A stretch of 64,000 nucleotides of DNA. It comes from Norana najaformis. Lineage: Eukaryota; Annelida; Clitellata; Crassiclitellata; Hormogastridae. The position numbers were made by a program, and so were the translations under genes. The notes below the pieces were generated by a model, which worked only from the letters and a program-made list of their open reading frames with translations, was not told the origin of the DNA and ran no database searches. Where the stretch lies: assembly GCA_964023275.1 (NCBI GenBank), contig OZ029915.1, positions 19,321,775 to 19,385,774 on the forward strand. The letters run 5' to 3'. Positions 39,801 to 45,656 of this stretch are shown one piece after another (position 1 is the stretch's first letter; every line of letters starts with the position of its first letter).

Positions 39801-42648
39801 AGGAAGAGAATTCCAAAATTTAGATTCAGCATCCAAAAAAGCTCATCCAACGATAACAGTTCTAGTTTTTGGCACAACCACAGCAACAGACAGACAACCT
39901 GGTTGAATAACGACACATCTGGGGAAAAAGGATTGATTTAAGTAAATATTGTGGTTGGCCAGAGTTTAATGTTTTATAAATTATAAGCCCCAGTTTGAAA
40001 GAAATCCTTTGCTGAACAGGAAGCCAGTGCAAATATTTAAGCATAGGCTTTATATGCTCATATTTTGATATTTTGACATATTAGTTACTGTTCCATCCAA
40101 AGGGTTCTAAACACTTTGGTTTCCTTATGTTTGACTTTGTCATGCCAGGAAGAGGCAAGTCAAAGTAATCAAGGCAACTGAAGACCAATGCATTTGCCAA
40201 AGATATCCTTAAGGACAAGGAGACGTTGCACCTAATTCTGTGTATGTCACGAAAATTTATAGGTATGACGACTTACAAATACCATTTACATAGTCGGTGA
40301 GAGACATAGTAGAATAAAAAAACAAAGCCCAAGTTACAAACAGCAAAGGCAAATGAACAAGAGAGTCACCCAGTTTGAATTGCTCGAATCTTTAAAACTG
40401 GGTGACTTCGGTTGGCTTATGCTGCTTGTAACTTGGGCGTTGTTTTTTATTCTACTATTATTCTACTCAGCTGTTGTGGAGTGCCCAGTAGTAAAAATTC
40501 AGTTTTCGACAGGTTCTGCAGGATTTTGCTATGTGTTTGAAAGGTGATAAGCTATTTCATGTCAAACTGTTCCAACATATGAAGCAATGCTGAAGAAGAA
40601 TGACTAGTTACATGAAGATGAATATTAAAGTCACCTATAATCACTATTTCAGAAGGAGAGGAAATCAAATATTCAAGTAGTGACTGAAATTCACTCATAA
40701 AGTCAGTCAGAGAGAGGGATGGAGGGCAGTAAATGTTCATATGCAATACCTGGTTGTTGCCAGAAATAAGAGTAGCAGCTAGGACCTCAAATGACTTTGG
40801 TGCTGGAATAGATCAAATGAACCTAGGCAATGTTAGATAAAACGTCAAAAGAACCACCTTTACCATTCCACTGCTGCTCATTCAAAATAGTAAAAAAGGG
40901 GGCATAAGATTAGAAATGAATGCTGGTGTATCACACAAGGAAATCTCACAAAAAAGTGTGCAGCGTTGCGGCTTTATTATAAATAAAGCAAATATTTAAT
41001 TGACCAATATCCAGACTCTGAATTCTCACTGGTCCAGGATTACTTCAGTATCACCTGCCAAAAGAAGTAACAGAAGCAAATACAAGGACAACCAATGACG
41101 AATAACTGAAGATGTTTAACATGAGTTTGCACTAAACACCGGAAGGAAAATAACGTTACTGGTAGCACACAGCAGCAGCACATATGACTGAATAGAAAAA
41201 GCAGCACCAAGAACCAGGTAATAGGAATGGGCCTGAGCCAAGTTCCAAAGAAGACCAGACTGCATTGATGCATGCATGAATTCAATAACAGACTTAGTCT
41301 CTGTCAGTTCTGACAAGGAGCAGAAAGGAGCAGAGCACTATACGGTAAAAAAAAACAAGCAATGTAATGGGCTAGTCATAATGAGAAACACAGAAAGCCG
41401 TTATTTCAAGATGTGCTAAGATGCAATGAATTTCAAATTCGTTAATAAATACTGTTCCACAAATTTCAACAAAAATATGGTTTACCAAATCATCATTACT
41501 ATTAATGACAACAGATAAATTAGCATTCCACACAAAAGACATTACTTTCTTCTATATTAAGTTGTACTTAAACAACAGGCAATCTTCAAATAGTCTAGCA
41601 TTGGGAATCACCTGAATAAAGCAGGAGGGCAATGCTAATCATCTCAGCTATGACTGCGTCATTATACAGTAACTACCTAACAGGTAATCTACTTATTTAA
41701 ATGAGGTAAGGTAAGGTCGATGTCAACAGCCCTGGCAGATATAAGAGTTGAAATTTTTAAGGGCATATTTATATAGCATCTCTTCAAGAAAACTCATCAG
41801 AAGTGCTCCCGACCTGACAACACAAGACAACAAACAGAAGTTGTTAACACAGGATACAACGGGATACAATCTACAGACAATATCCTGTAGTACGGCTCAA
41901 TCCAACTATTGTATGGTAAAGTGGAAGTAGAAATCAACATTGATTCAATAATATGAGAACATTTTTGACAAAATGCTTTTGGACCATGGTAACAGAAAGC
42001 AACAGAGGATTCTACATAAATCATGGAGTGGGACAGGCAAAGAGAGGGAAGTGGAAGTTGAGGGAGGAAGAGAGGAAGAAGCAGGGGAATGGGATACTGG
42101 GTAGAAGACACTGAAGAGTGGAGGAGTGGTGGGGAAGAAAACTGAGAGGAGAGTGGAGTAAGAGGGAGAAATGGAAAGCAAAAAAAATTTAAGAGGCATG
42201 GGAGAGGAAAAGGCAGATAGGGGGAATGGAGATTACATATGGAAAACCATGGGAAGGGTAGATTAGGATAGATTATTGGATAAAGGGGTGATTGGGAGTG
42301 AAGACAGATGAAGAATCAGATTAAAAAATGGAAAGCAAAAGGGGATTTTATAAATGTAATAAAGGAAGTGAGACAGGTCAGGAAGGGCAAATTGGGGCAG
42401 AGATATGGGGAAGGGAAATTGGGGAATGGAAGAGTTGTGGTGGAGAGAGAAGGGCAAAAGGGAGAAACAGGACATGCTGTGGTGGAAGCAGGCACATGGG
42501 TCTGCCAGGAAATAAAGACAAATGGTAAACACAGAGAAACGGCTGCTTGTGATTGACCCACTTAAAAACAATATGGCCGCTGCAAACTATGAAAGAAATT
42601 AGAACACTGACACATACCAGAAGCTATCCCAGTTATTAAGTGAGTCAT
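9234..42648 (-). CDS. ATG9: Autophagy-related protein 9 (ATG9), 19 exons
   Basis: ATG9 is the transmembrane lipid scramblase that travels on Golgi/endosomal vesicles, seeds the phagophore, and works with ATG2 in membrane growth. Nineteen exons join in frame to 808 codons (human ATG9A has 839). Landmarks in order: an acidic N-terminus with a YVPF tyrosine sorting-type motif; W-HIEDLDKFF-RVY (residues 56-75); TM1 (about 92-110); TM2 (about 131-146); TWHEVQ (about 177); FILFWGP (about 250-257); TM3 (about 288-312); RHFNEL (about 339); TM4 region (377-422); FCPEKL; LEELLSP (474-480); FHNFTVEVAGVGD (about 502); HGHPE (526-530); GKTELSLMHF; and a variable C-tail with ALYLHDLHH. The family assignment is firm. 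The first exon and the 35-bp exon 18 are less certain. Intron 1 contains a complete DNA transposon. Confidence 0.93.
10634..10668 (-). CDS. ATG9: ATG9 exon 18, 35-bp microexon (candidate)
   Basis: Exon 17 ends in phase 1 and exon 19 starts in phase 0, so a linking exon is required. This one fits exactly: a pyrimidine-rich acceptor ending CTCCAGAG, 35 nt encoding FLIPEGSYIPQ, and the donor CAG/GTAAAA. Support is phase and splice consensus only, because the ATG9 tail is not conserved here. Confidence 0.5.
10836..11530 (-). mobile_element. Degenerate LINE 3' end(s), L2/CR1-type
   Basis: The minus strand holds a C-terminal ORF2 signature near 11440-11525 (LWDTLLPDLNQVPGLSLFK) and a second block at 10921-11139 containing SLHWLSDCISL, a decayed LHWLPV motif. 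The 10836-11010 part matches the LINE 3' region seen at 24957-25130 and 39640-39770 (shared CACCAAAACCAAGC and GGTCAATATCC). Several stops and shifts are present. It probably represents one or two overlapping truncated insertions in an ATG9 intron. Confidence 0.55.
11899..12661. mobile_element. MULE-like non-autonomous transposon (763 bp)
   Basis: A perfect 9-bp direct repeat GTAGGAAAC flanks the element (11890-11898 and 12662-12670). The ends are short inverted repeats, GGTAACCC at left and GGGGTGCC at right (6 of 8 pairing). Both subterminal zones, about 100-140 bp each, are studded with GCGCGC motifs (for example ATGCGCGCCGACC on the left, GTGCGCGC on the right) and are far more CpG-rich than the AT-rich core or the surrounding intron. 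No transposase is encoded. A 9-bp duplication is typical of Mutator-like elements, but the family is inferred from this alone. Confidence 0.65.
12950..13870 (+). mobile_element. Degenerate L2-type LINE reverse transcriptase
   Basis: On the plus strand a broken frame reads KFLAFFADK near 12990, LLDIIPLLKECFDVLG near 13150, TSTINFSLHDGSF, then near 13620-13740 LTYGVPESSTFSPFLFT and HFCADDTEIY, a variant of the YADD catalytic box. This order matches the L2/CR1 ORF2 linker and palm. Numerous stops make it an old fossil. It lies antisense in an ATG9 intron. Confidence 0.65.
13893..13987. repeat. 19-bp tandem repeat, 5 copies
   Basis: Five exact head-to-tail copies of TTGCTTAATTCTTTAATAA just after the degenerate LINE. 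The exact identity implies recent expansion. Confidence 0.9.
14101..14167 (-). CDS. ATG9: ATG9 exon 17
   Basis: Encodes MTNPEWKPQQTEDHFLK and neighbouring residues (563-584), aligning with ITNPGWQPP...FL of human ATG9A. Acceptor AATGCAG; donor CAAG/GTATGC. Ends in phase 1. Confidence 0.88.
14582..14677 (-). CDS. ATG9: ATG9 exon 16
   Basis: Thirty-two codons (531-562) ending GKTELSLMHFN, the conserved block of ATG9. The acceptor GATTTTAG fixes the start at TGG in phase 0. The donor is AAT/GTGAGT. Confidence 0.92.
15587..15766 (-). CDS. ATG9: ATG9 exon 15 (core block, GC donor)
   Basis: Sixty codons (471-530) with LEELLSPIFTPFILAF, FHNFTVEVAGVGD and MDIKKHGHPE, the best-conserved part of ATG9. 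The only donor that keeps frame with exon 16 is GAG/GCCAGT, a GC-AG intron. The nearest GT sites would give the wrong phase or are very poor. Confidence 0.93.
16880..16914. repeat. (AT)n microsatellite
   Basis: A nearly pure AT dinucleotide run, self-complementary, in an ATG9 intron. Confidence 0.9.
17021..17155 (-). CDS. ATG9: ATG9 exon 14
   Basis: Forty-five codons (426-470): FCPEKLMRAVQAHVHYLPD then W-NGQMHT and EFSQFF, aligning with FCPEQLLRVILAHIHYMPD of human ATG9A. Phase 0 at both ends; donor TTG/GTGAGT. Confidence 0.93.
18017..18164 (-). CDS. ATG9: ATG9 exon 13 (TM4 region)
   Basis: Residues 377-425. Two hydrophobic stretches (CFLAGAAGVILFVMKLM and FAAVMAAIVAVFYGARALI) flank HDEIRNID, matching the ATG9 segment between FFAGSILAVLIAL and CRSFIPD. 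Acceptor TTTTAG; donor GAG/GTAAGA. Confidence 0.93.
18374..19360. mobile_element. pogo-like non-autonomous element A
   Basis: Ends begin TACCGTATTTTCCGGAATAT and, in reverse complement from the right, TACCATACTTTCTAGACTAG. They are imperfect but alignable inverted repeats bounded by TA. Subterminal copies of GTGCATCTTAT and GGTGCAACTTAT recur near both ends. The core is GC-richer and has no transposase. TA duplication and TACCGTAT ends suit the Tc1/mariner-pogo group; the subfamily is unknown. It is more diverged than its neighbour element B. Confidence 0.65.
19645..19684. repeat. (ATC)n microsatellite
   Basis: A tandem ATC run, part of a wider CAT/ATC-rich stretch from about 19565. Confidence 0.9.
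19833..20994. mobile_element. pogo-like non-autonomous element B (1.16 kb)
   Basis: Perfect inverted repeats of 27 bp run from TACCGTATATCTCCGAGTAT at the left to its exact complement at the right, bounded by TA. Extra inverted copies of CGACTTATACTCGAG lie just inside each end, so each terminus can fold on itself. The core has short frames but no DDE transposase. The perfect ends mark it as younger than element A, with which it shares the TACCGTAT start and layout. Both lie in the same ATG9 intron. Confidence 0.8.
21455..21600 (+). repeat. SINE-like repeat (GATTAC-tailed family), copy 1
   Basis: Shares CTTCTGGCAATC, CCACTGACTTGACACAGCG, TGAATAAGCTGGTGC and a terminal AGAAAT...ACGATTATGATT with the copy at 47885-48030. 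Confidence 0.65.
22049..22123 (-). CDS. ATG9: ATG9 exon 12
   Basis: Encodes LNRAYRPAKSYIDIFSTRL and following residues (352-375), aligning with LNRGYKPASKYMNCF of human ATG9A. Donor GCAGA/GTATGT; phase 2 at both ends. Confidence 0.93.
22510..22613 (-). CDS. ATG9: ATG9 exon 11
   Basis: Thirty-four codons (317-350) containing VRSWSPYARLYLRHFNELDH, aligning with ARCWSLYGRCYLRHFNELEH of human ATG9A. Acceptor TTCTCTGCAG; donor CCAG/GTAATT. Confidence 0.95.
23202..23301 (-). CDS. ATG9: ATG9 exon 10 (TM3)
   Basis: Residues 284-316: LSRRILLTAVVNLLLCPFIF, then WKIIYIVLKYVP. This is the ATG9 transmembrane segment starting LSNRILWIGIANFLLCP in human. The donor CCG/GTATGT keeps frame with exon 11. Confidence 0.94.
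23887..23971 (-). CDS. ATG9: ATG9 exon 9
   Basis: Encodes GPWAPFENSWHLKKEYKS and RRKELGD. With exon 8 it completes the FILFWGP motif across the splice (T/GG codon). Donor CA/GTAAGT. Confidence 0.94.
24107..24186. repeat. Imperfect tandem duplication
   Basis: The unit ATCTCATGGAATTT...ACATAGGAAATTA occurs twice in a row with a few substitutions. Intronic. Confidence 0.8.
24261..24310 (-). CDS. ATG9: ATG9 exon 8, 50 bp
   Basis: Encodes VYLTNDLLSNLEFILF (239-254), aligning with VFFTRGLKYNFELILF in human ATG9A. Acceptor GTTTTAG; donor TTCT/GTGAGT. Too short to see without its neighbours; phases match both sides. Confidence 0.92.
24610..24676. repeat. AT-rich foldback (TAA/TTA)n
   Basis: A (TTA)n run followed by (TAA)n, able to form a hairpin; simple-sequence origin. 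Confidence 0.7.
24678..25140 (-). mobile_element. LINE 3'-end fragment
   Basis: Starts (plus coordinates) with CAACTTCTGTAGTGCTGCT, the degenerate form of the LINE 3' terminus GGCGCTATAGAAGTT read on minus. It shares CACAAGGCATCAACTGA, CACACCAAAACCAAGC and GGTCAATATCCAGAA with the LINE at 39.6 kb. No open frame is left. Confidence 0.55.
25883..25982 (-). CDS. ATG9: ATG9 exon 7
   Basis: Residues 206-237: IYHRMLRFKNYLVAMINKSV then LQIKFDVPCVGK, aligning with IYHRILRFQNYMVALVNKSL of human ATG9A. The start of the exon completes an Asp codon with exon 6. Donor TA/GTAAGA. Confidence 0.95.
27293..27395 (-). CDS. ATG9: ATG9 exon 6
   Basis: Residues 171-204: MTWHEVQRRLLEVQKDLKMC, then IHKPELTEL, aligning with CTWQEVQ...ICIHKRELTEL of human ATG9A. 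Acceptor CTCTAG; donor TTAG/GTAAGA. Confidence 0.95.
27760..28130 (+). mobile_element. Possible decayed LINE RT fragment
   Basis: LVHLFSLKQTDYCNLIIAGK resembles the CR1/L2 motif SRLDYCNSLLAG that follows the RT palm, and LPKYLHN follows. The similarity is weak and stops when it reaches the perfect hairpin at 27997-28057. Confidence 0.3.
27997..28057. repeat. Perfect 26-bp hairpin, 9-nt loop
   Basis: Left arm 27997-28022 and right arm 28032-28057 are exact reverse complements, with loop CACAATGCA. The arms start GTATTTCTCACATATTTTCT. Intronic in ATG9, between exons 5 and 6. Confidence 0.95.
28521..28656 (-). CDS. ATG9: ATG9 exon 5 (TM2)
   Basis: Residues 126-170. YIGVIIGIALSVFRIFKNFY is the second membrane segment, then YLEMRAFYCSALQI, aligning with YWEIHSFYLHALRI of human ATG9A. 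Acceptor TTACATAG; donor TCA/GTGAGT. Confidence 0.93.
29012..29270 (-). repeat. tRNA-derived SINE with duplicated tail
   Basis: On minus, a tRNA-like head (GGGACATGGTAGCTGATTGG; later GGATTTGAGCCTC as a B-box-like element) is followed by a tail ending in CTTAGAACCA. The tail segment TGGTTCTAAGCATCTTTCAA occurs twice (plus 29018 and 29201), flanking the head. This suggests a dimer or nested copy. Confidence 0.6.
30423..30524 (-). CDS. ATG9: ATG9 exon 4 (TM1)
   Basis: Residues 92-124. HVVVITLAFVLMDVIFSSKD lies where ATG9 has FVV..TTFL..CVDYDILF, then CSELINGGEVLK. The acceptor TTTTTTTCCATAG is very strong and the phases (2 in, 2 out) match exons 3 and 5. The donor TG/GTATTC is weak. Sequence similarity alone is modest; position, membrane character and phase carry the call. 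Confidence 0.72.
30830..31020 (-). repeat. tRNA-derived SINE
   Basis: The minus-strand head looks like a tRNA: GGGCTGTGCGATGGCCTAGT (A box), then GGGGTCCAAATCCCC (B box and T-arm), continuing into a non-tRNA body. Not a tRNA gene: the acceptor stem does not pair and a SINE body follows. Confidence 0.7.
31290..31500. repeat. AT-rich degenerate tandem region
   Basis: Repeating AATATTTAATATAA-type units, almost free of G and C. Confidence 0.7.
31596..31704 (-). CDS. ATG9: ATG9 exon 3
   Basis: Residues 56-90: RWSHIEDLDKFFTRVYRYHQ, then GGFGCMLMEDFCQL, aligning with PWHHIENLDLFFSRVYNLHQ and NGFTCMLIGEIFEL in human. Acceptor CTCTCTAG; donor AGT/GTGAGT. Confidence 0.95.
31919..32364. mobile_element. 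Inverted-repeat element with internal duplication
   Basis: Arms 31919-31962 and 32322-32364 are near-exact inverted repeats (start TGATATATAAATATG, inner AGACTATGCCATATG). Inside, a block of about 60 bp (GTAAATGACACAGTTGAAAT ... GGACTAATTG) occurs twice in direct order (about 32083 and 32263). No coding capacity and no clear target duplication. Probably a MITE; family unknown. Confidence 0.5.
32870..33063 (+). repeat. tRNA-derived SINE
   Basis: Head with CAAGGCAGTAGCTGATTAGA (A-box region) and GGGTTCGAGCCTCACCC (B box and T-arm), body with GGTACTTTGGGCAAATCCTT, a motif shared by many SINE 3' bodies, then repeated GAGCTTATTAAA(C/T)(G/A)CAGAAAT tail units and an (ATA) run. Confidence 0.75.
33683..33814 (-). 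CDS. ATG9: ATG9 exon 2 (acidic N-terminus)
   Basis: Residues 12-54: IEAEMDRTLKTPYVPFVDMD, DENDEEPP, then IIQVMPDQDK, resembling the acidic ATG9 N-terminus before the W-HIE motif. YVPF fits the YxxPhi sorting signal that human ATG9A carries near its start. Acceptor TTTGTGCTAG; donor ACAT/GTAAAT. An in-frame Met (residue 16) could be an alternative start. Confidence 0.85.
33841..33939. repeat. 47-bp direct duplication beside ATG9 exon 2
   Basis: ATTATGACAAATATTATAAA...GACATGTAA occurs at 33841-33887 and 33893-33939 without change, just upstream of the exon 2 acceptor. Confidence 0.92.
34703..34750. repeat. (TAA)n-rich microsatellite
   Basis: Two TAA runs with an A-rich middle, next to transposon copy 1. 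Confidence 0.85.
34999..35004 (-). terminator. polyA signal of transposon copy 1
   Basis: AATAAA on minus, 113 nt after the transposase stop; the same position as in copy 2. Confidence 0.65.
35117..36820 (-). CDS. Transposase-like protein, 567 aa (copy 1)
   Basis: Intact single-exon gene from a family found in many invertebrate genomes, usually annotated only as uncharacterised. Residues 8-99 carry paired cysteines (C16-C19, C60-C63, C96-C99) suggesting a zinc-binding, DNA-recognition head. Residues 144-182 are acidic and Ser-rich. The C-terminal two-thirds resembles a DDE nuclease core: FIDSSK (D264), a CFLCLWDS insert with Cys pair (337, 340), LPPLHIKLGLMKQFVRAL, then GERFHQD (E516). Residue 318 is Asn in YVNLK, where copy 2 has Asp; if this is the second catalytic acid, this copy may be inactive for cleavage. 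The DDE assignment is my inference from motif order. Twelve residues differ from copy 2. Confidence 0.8.
   Translation of the reverse strand: MATSRRSCINHPDIFCYICGEYTLKAKRKPISEFVKRAYVGYFGVVLGDQDKQWAPHTVCKTCIEQLRHWTIGKRSCLKFGVPMVWREQINHFDDCYFCMVNIIGINRNNRHKLSYPDIPSARRPVPHSDIVPVPPFRELPQLSDDETCMSNIGQDDESEESGGSDSDFQSTSHSERFDQKELSDLIRDLNLSKESSELLASRLKEKNALQPGTKITIYRNREKDLLPFFTEDNNLVFCNDFSNLLKKIGLSDYNPDEWRLFIDSSKRSLKCVLLNNGNKFGSIPIGHSTRMKEEYNAISLVLEKIKYKQHQWVIYVNLKMVNFLLGQQSGYTKYPCFLCLWDSRAKHEHWTRKDWPSRKDMVVGAQNVIKESLVTRDRIILPPLHIKLGLMKQFVRALNKEGSCFEYIVHKLPGITMEKLKAGIFDGPQIRQLMNDPLFIPSMNEIESCAWSSFVLVTKNFLGNKKADNYAQLVEDMLLHFNKLGCNMSIKVHYLHSHLDRFPENLGDFSEEQGERFHQDIKTMENRYQGRWDAHMMADYCWNIMRDCSGRCHTRKSYKRSFFGVE
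36978..36984 (-). promoter_or_regulatory. TATA box of transposon copy 1
   Basis: TATATAA on minus, about 160 nt before the transposase ATG; conserved at the same place in copy 2. Confidence 0.6.
37530..37652. repeat. Tandem repeat, about 40-bp unit, three copies
   Basis: Units of GAGAACTATTTTTATATAA followed by CCACTATAAT-type spacers, imperfect. Confidence 0.85.
39595..41040 (-). mobile_element. L2-type LINE, internally deleted
   Basis: Reading on minus: SLDIGQLNIC and AATLHTF near 40.95-41.03 kb (start of the endonuclease domain), NIYCPPSLSLTDF and EIVIIGDFNIHL at 40.60-40.75 kb (endonuclease core, GDFN box), then LHWLPVQQRISFKLGL at about 39.99-40.04 kb (RT C-terminal region), and the 3' end CGATGCTACAGAAGTTTC near 39605. 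The catalytic RT palm is missing, and a foldback element sits between the two parts. Several frame breaks. It lies in ATG9 intron 1 in the sense orientation. Confidence 0.75.
40306..40458. mobile_element. Foldback (hairpin) element, 153 bp
   Basis: The outer arms (ATAGTAGAATAAAAAA and complement) extend through AAGCCCAAGTTACAAACAGC with two mismatches. An inner palindrome, AGTCACCCAGTTT paired with AAAACTGGGTGACT, surrounds the centre. The element folds almost end to end. It is inserted in the LINE. No clear target duplication. Confidence 0.8.
42000..42475 (+). repeat. Purine-rich tract
   Basis: A long G/A-biased stretch (GGGAAGTGG, GAGGAAGAG, GGGGAATGG units) with few pyrimidines; a degenerate simple repeat upstream of ATG9. 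Confidence 0.6.
42618..42648 (-). CDS. ATG9: ATG9 exon 1 (candidate initiator exon, 31 bp)
   Basis: Acceptor TTACTTACAG is followed directly by ATG, ten codons (MTHLITGIAS) and the donor CTG/GTATGT. Phase 1 joins exactly to exon 2, making an Asp codon. Because it has an acceptor, a 5' untranslated exon must lie further upstream; a donor AAG/GTGAGA at 43507 is a possible end for it. Not supported by homology, so the true start may differ. Confidence 0.45.
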
Positions 42649-43799
42649 CTGTAAGTAACAGACTAACAAAAGTTTTTAAAATACTTTTACTGGTGTCAAT
42701 AAATGAAGAAATCACAGAGTAACACAAAGGTATCGATAAATTATGAAATCGGGTAATTTCTGTGATGCAAATAAGAATGTGCCAATCGCTAAAAGCGGAG
42801 AAACTAAGCCTTGTGCAAATGTACGGTGCTCAGTATATCTTCAATATCTACAATGACCATTCACTCAGTCTAGTTGATCGACTTAACATCATTCCAGTCT
42901 CTAATGATTACTATAGATAACATGGGTTTTAAAGTTTAAACAATTGCATGTCATGGTATTAAAGTTTCAAAAAAGTTTTATATGGTGAAAGCTTCACTGA
43001 AAGTAAGTGAAAGTTTTAAAAAGTTCCGAAAGTTTGGCCAAAGCCTGCAGAATGCGGGTGAATAGGATCATAGTATACACCAGTGGAGTCATTTTCCATT
43101 TTTAATTAAACTGGAAATTCGCGTTAATTTATTTTATTGCATTGCTGGTTTGAAGAAATGGTAACATATACCAAAATAACGTTTTACCAAAGACAAAGAC
43201 GATCCGAAGCGAGTCTAAAGCCATGTAAAACTCGCACAATCCTACTAACCTGACAATCTAACCTGGACAACGCAAGTGCAAATTACTGCGCAGGTAGCAG
43301 CTGGATAAAGAAAGAGGCAACTCTGTTCGAACTCAAGTCAAGTCCCAGGTACTAAAACTCTCACGAGTTGATAGACAAAGAATGCAGTTGATGGAAAAAC
43401 AAACAATGAGCACGCAGGTGGTACAATATAGACGGCCATGAACTTTAGCTATTCATCTGTTTGACCCGTCAACAATGAATGGCAGAGCAGAGCTGAAGGT
43501 TCTCACCTTATTTGGCCTCAGATTGGTTGAACTCAAACTTCCAAACTGAAGATGAATCTTCCGCCGAAGCGACAGTCTCAGGTGATAGCAAAAACTCAGC
43601 ACCACTGTTCGTAACAGATGATTTTATAAGATAATCGCCAATAATAAACCCGCATTTCTATCTCCAAATTCTGCTATCAAAATACAACGCGTTGATTCAT
43701 GGGTAAATACTATGTATACAAAATATAAATTGGCCAATTGACAAAATCTCTAGCGCTATACTACACATAAGTAAGACAATCAGATATGATCTAATCTCA

Positions 43800-43905
43800 G
43801 AACTTCTATAGCGGTACTATATTAGGCATTAGGCATCAATCGATGGCACTCTAAAATAGAATAGAAATTCGAGCAATTTCAAGGGTAAGTCCAATCAGAC
43901 AGAAA
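43800..43905 (-). mobile_element. LINE 3'-terminus fragment
   Basis: Contains ACTTCTATAGCGGTACTAT and GGCATCAATCGATGGCACTC, the 3' end of the local LINE family read on the opposite strand. Confidence 0.5.
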
Positions 43906-43917
43906 GACAGCTTAAGG

Positions 43918-44110
43918 TCGTGGCTTATTTTAGAGATTTGAATCTAGGGTCAGCACGGTTCGTACACGGGGACATTAAATAGTTTGGCGCCCATTTAGAC
44001 GGGTAGCGGTAGTGAAGGATCTCACTACAATTAATTAATTGAAACAATGAGCACGGTCGAGCCCATACAGTCGCTACAGAAAAACGTGTGTATTTACATT
44101 TACATTTAAG
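43918..44110. repeat. Dispersed repeat, copy 2 (SINE-like)
   Basis: Partner of the repeat at 7010-7190. It ends in ATTTACATTTACATTT, a simple tail. Confidence 0.55.
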
Positions 44111-44314
44111 AAGGATAAGCATAATGAAACAAACCGATTAAAGTCAATAACAGAATGCAAAGTCGTAGCAGAGCGAACAGAATACGGAAATGCACCCCAG
44201 AATTGTGGATCAGCGACAGAAAAAGCCCGGATGCTAAGTGCAGTATTCACGTGGTTGGCAAGAGAAAGACAATAAGACCACCCATAAATGTAAAATGTAA
44301 ATGAACGTGTTCTT

Positions 44315-44729
44315 CTATAGCGACCGTATGGCCTCGACCCTGCTCGTTGTGGAGTAATGATAGTTCTGAGACGTAATAGTATTCGTAATCGTAAGTCTGA
44401 GATCTCTACAGAATGCTAAGTCGCGGGAACCAGCTAATTCACATTTGCTCAGACAAAACATTACACCTAAATTGCGGACAGGAGAGTTAGTATTAAAGGT
44501 GTGTGTGAAAGCAAGTCTAGGGACAGATAGAAAGGGCAAGAATTTTCCTGAGCTGGTCACGTAGGCCAATAACTATGAATTCGGTTTTAGATGGGTTCAG
44601 GCACAAGAGATTAGATGTCATCCAGGAGGAGATTTGTTCAACCACACGAAGTAGATGATCTGTAGGGTCGCTGAAACAAATCGGAGAAAAAGAGATAAAT
44701 AACTGGATGTCGTCAGCGGACAATGTCAA
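44315..44729 (-). mobile_element. L2-type LINE RT fragment
   Basis: Minus strand encodes SADDIQLFISF (a YADD-box variant), WMTSNLLCLNPSKTEFIVIG and VRNLGVMF, the standard order from RT palm to thumb in CR1/L2 LINEs. It is split over two frames and truncated at both ends. Confidence 0.8.
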
Positions 44730-44779
44730 CTGAGGATGCTTAAATAATTAGTGAACTGAACTGGCTAGGTAAACTGCCT

Positions 44780-44925
44780 CCCTGACTCTTGATTCTTAAC
44801 CCGGAACCTTTTCGGATCCTCATACCTAACGATTTTGTTTTGATTGAGCGAATGTGAATAAGGTGGTTTCCGCTACTTAGCTTTCGTTGGGCGCTGTAGA
44901 AATCTCTTATTTGTGATTACGATAT
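44780..44925 (+). repeat. SINE-like repeat (GATTAC-tailed family), copy 2
   Basis: Shares CCTGACTCTTG, GATTTTGTTTTGA, GACTGAGCG-like, TTAGCTTTCGTTGGGCGCTG and TAGAAATCTC...GATTACG with the copies at 48880 and 55530. Confidence 0.7.
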
Positions 44926-45493
44926 GCTGAAGCTACTTCGGATGACCAGAATATAGTGTCTCATGGGCAATTACACCAATTTTTAAACTATGCCTAATTC
45001 TTTGCTCACCAGAGAGTCAATACATTGATTTAAGAACTGGGTTAGTGTGATCACACTGGCCAACAGAAAATTTTTTTTTCTTGTTGCCTTCAGTTTTAGA
45101 CCTGTTCTTGGGGTAATTTTAGGCGCTGATTCAGAAAATGTCATTGGATTGAGTGCATCAGGTCTAGTTTCTGAGATATCGTCGATTTTGTAAAGAAAAC
45201 CCAGTCCACTCTTTAAACGATGTCTTTGGCAAAACTAAAATGTCATAATAAGCTTTATTTATGGCTAATTATAATTCTTGCTGATTCATATAATGCCTAC
45301 ATCCTTATAATGTAAAATCAGCATATCTTGCCGCGTGCTGAGATATTGCTGATTCAACGAAATAACTATTCCGTAGCCTACAGCTTACTCAGCACTAAAT
45401 TCATGGCCTCATTTAGAATTTATTTGTGCTTATACAGCGTTTCATGGTTTCGAACTATGTAAATAGATTATGCTGAAGTCAGCATTTATAGCC

Positions 45494-45500
45494 TATATAA
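45494..45500 (+). promoter_or_regulatory. TATA box of transposon copy 2
   Basis: TATATAA 157 nt before the transposase ATG, identical in copy 1. Confidence 0.6.
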
Positions 45501-45656
45501 ACCGCCTCCTGAAAGCTAGAGCAGCCGCAGTCGTCTTAGGGCATATTAAGAGTTGGTCGCAAGAACAATCTGTGGATGTGAGCATTAAATAACTAATGCT
45601 CTTACTATTTTTTAGGTTAGTCATTTAATTCCTCAGATGCGAACATCCTTAAGGTT

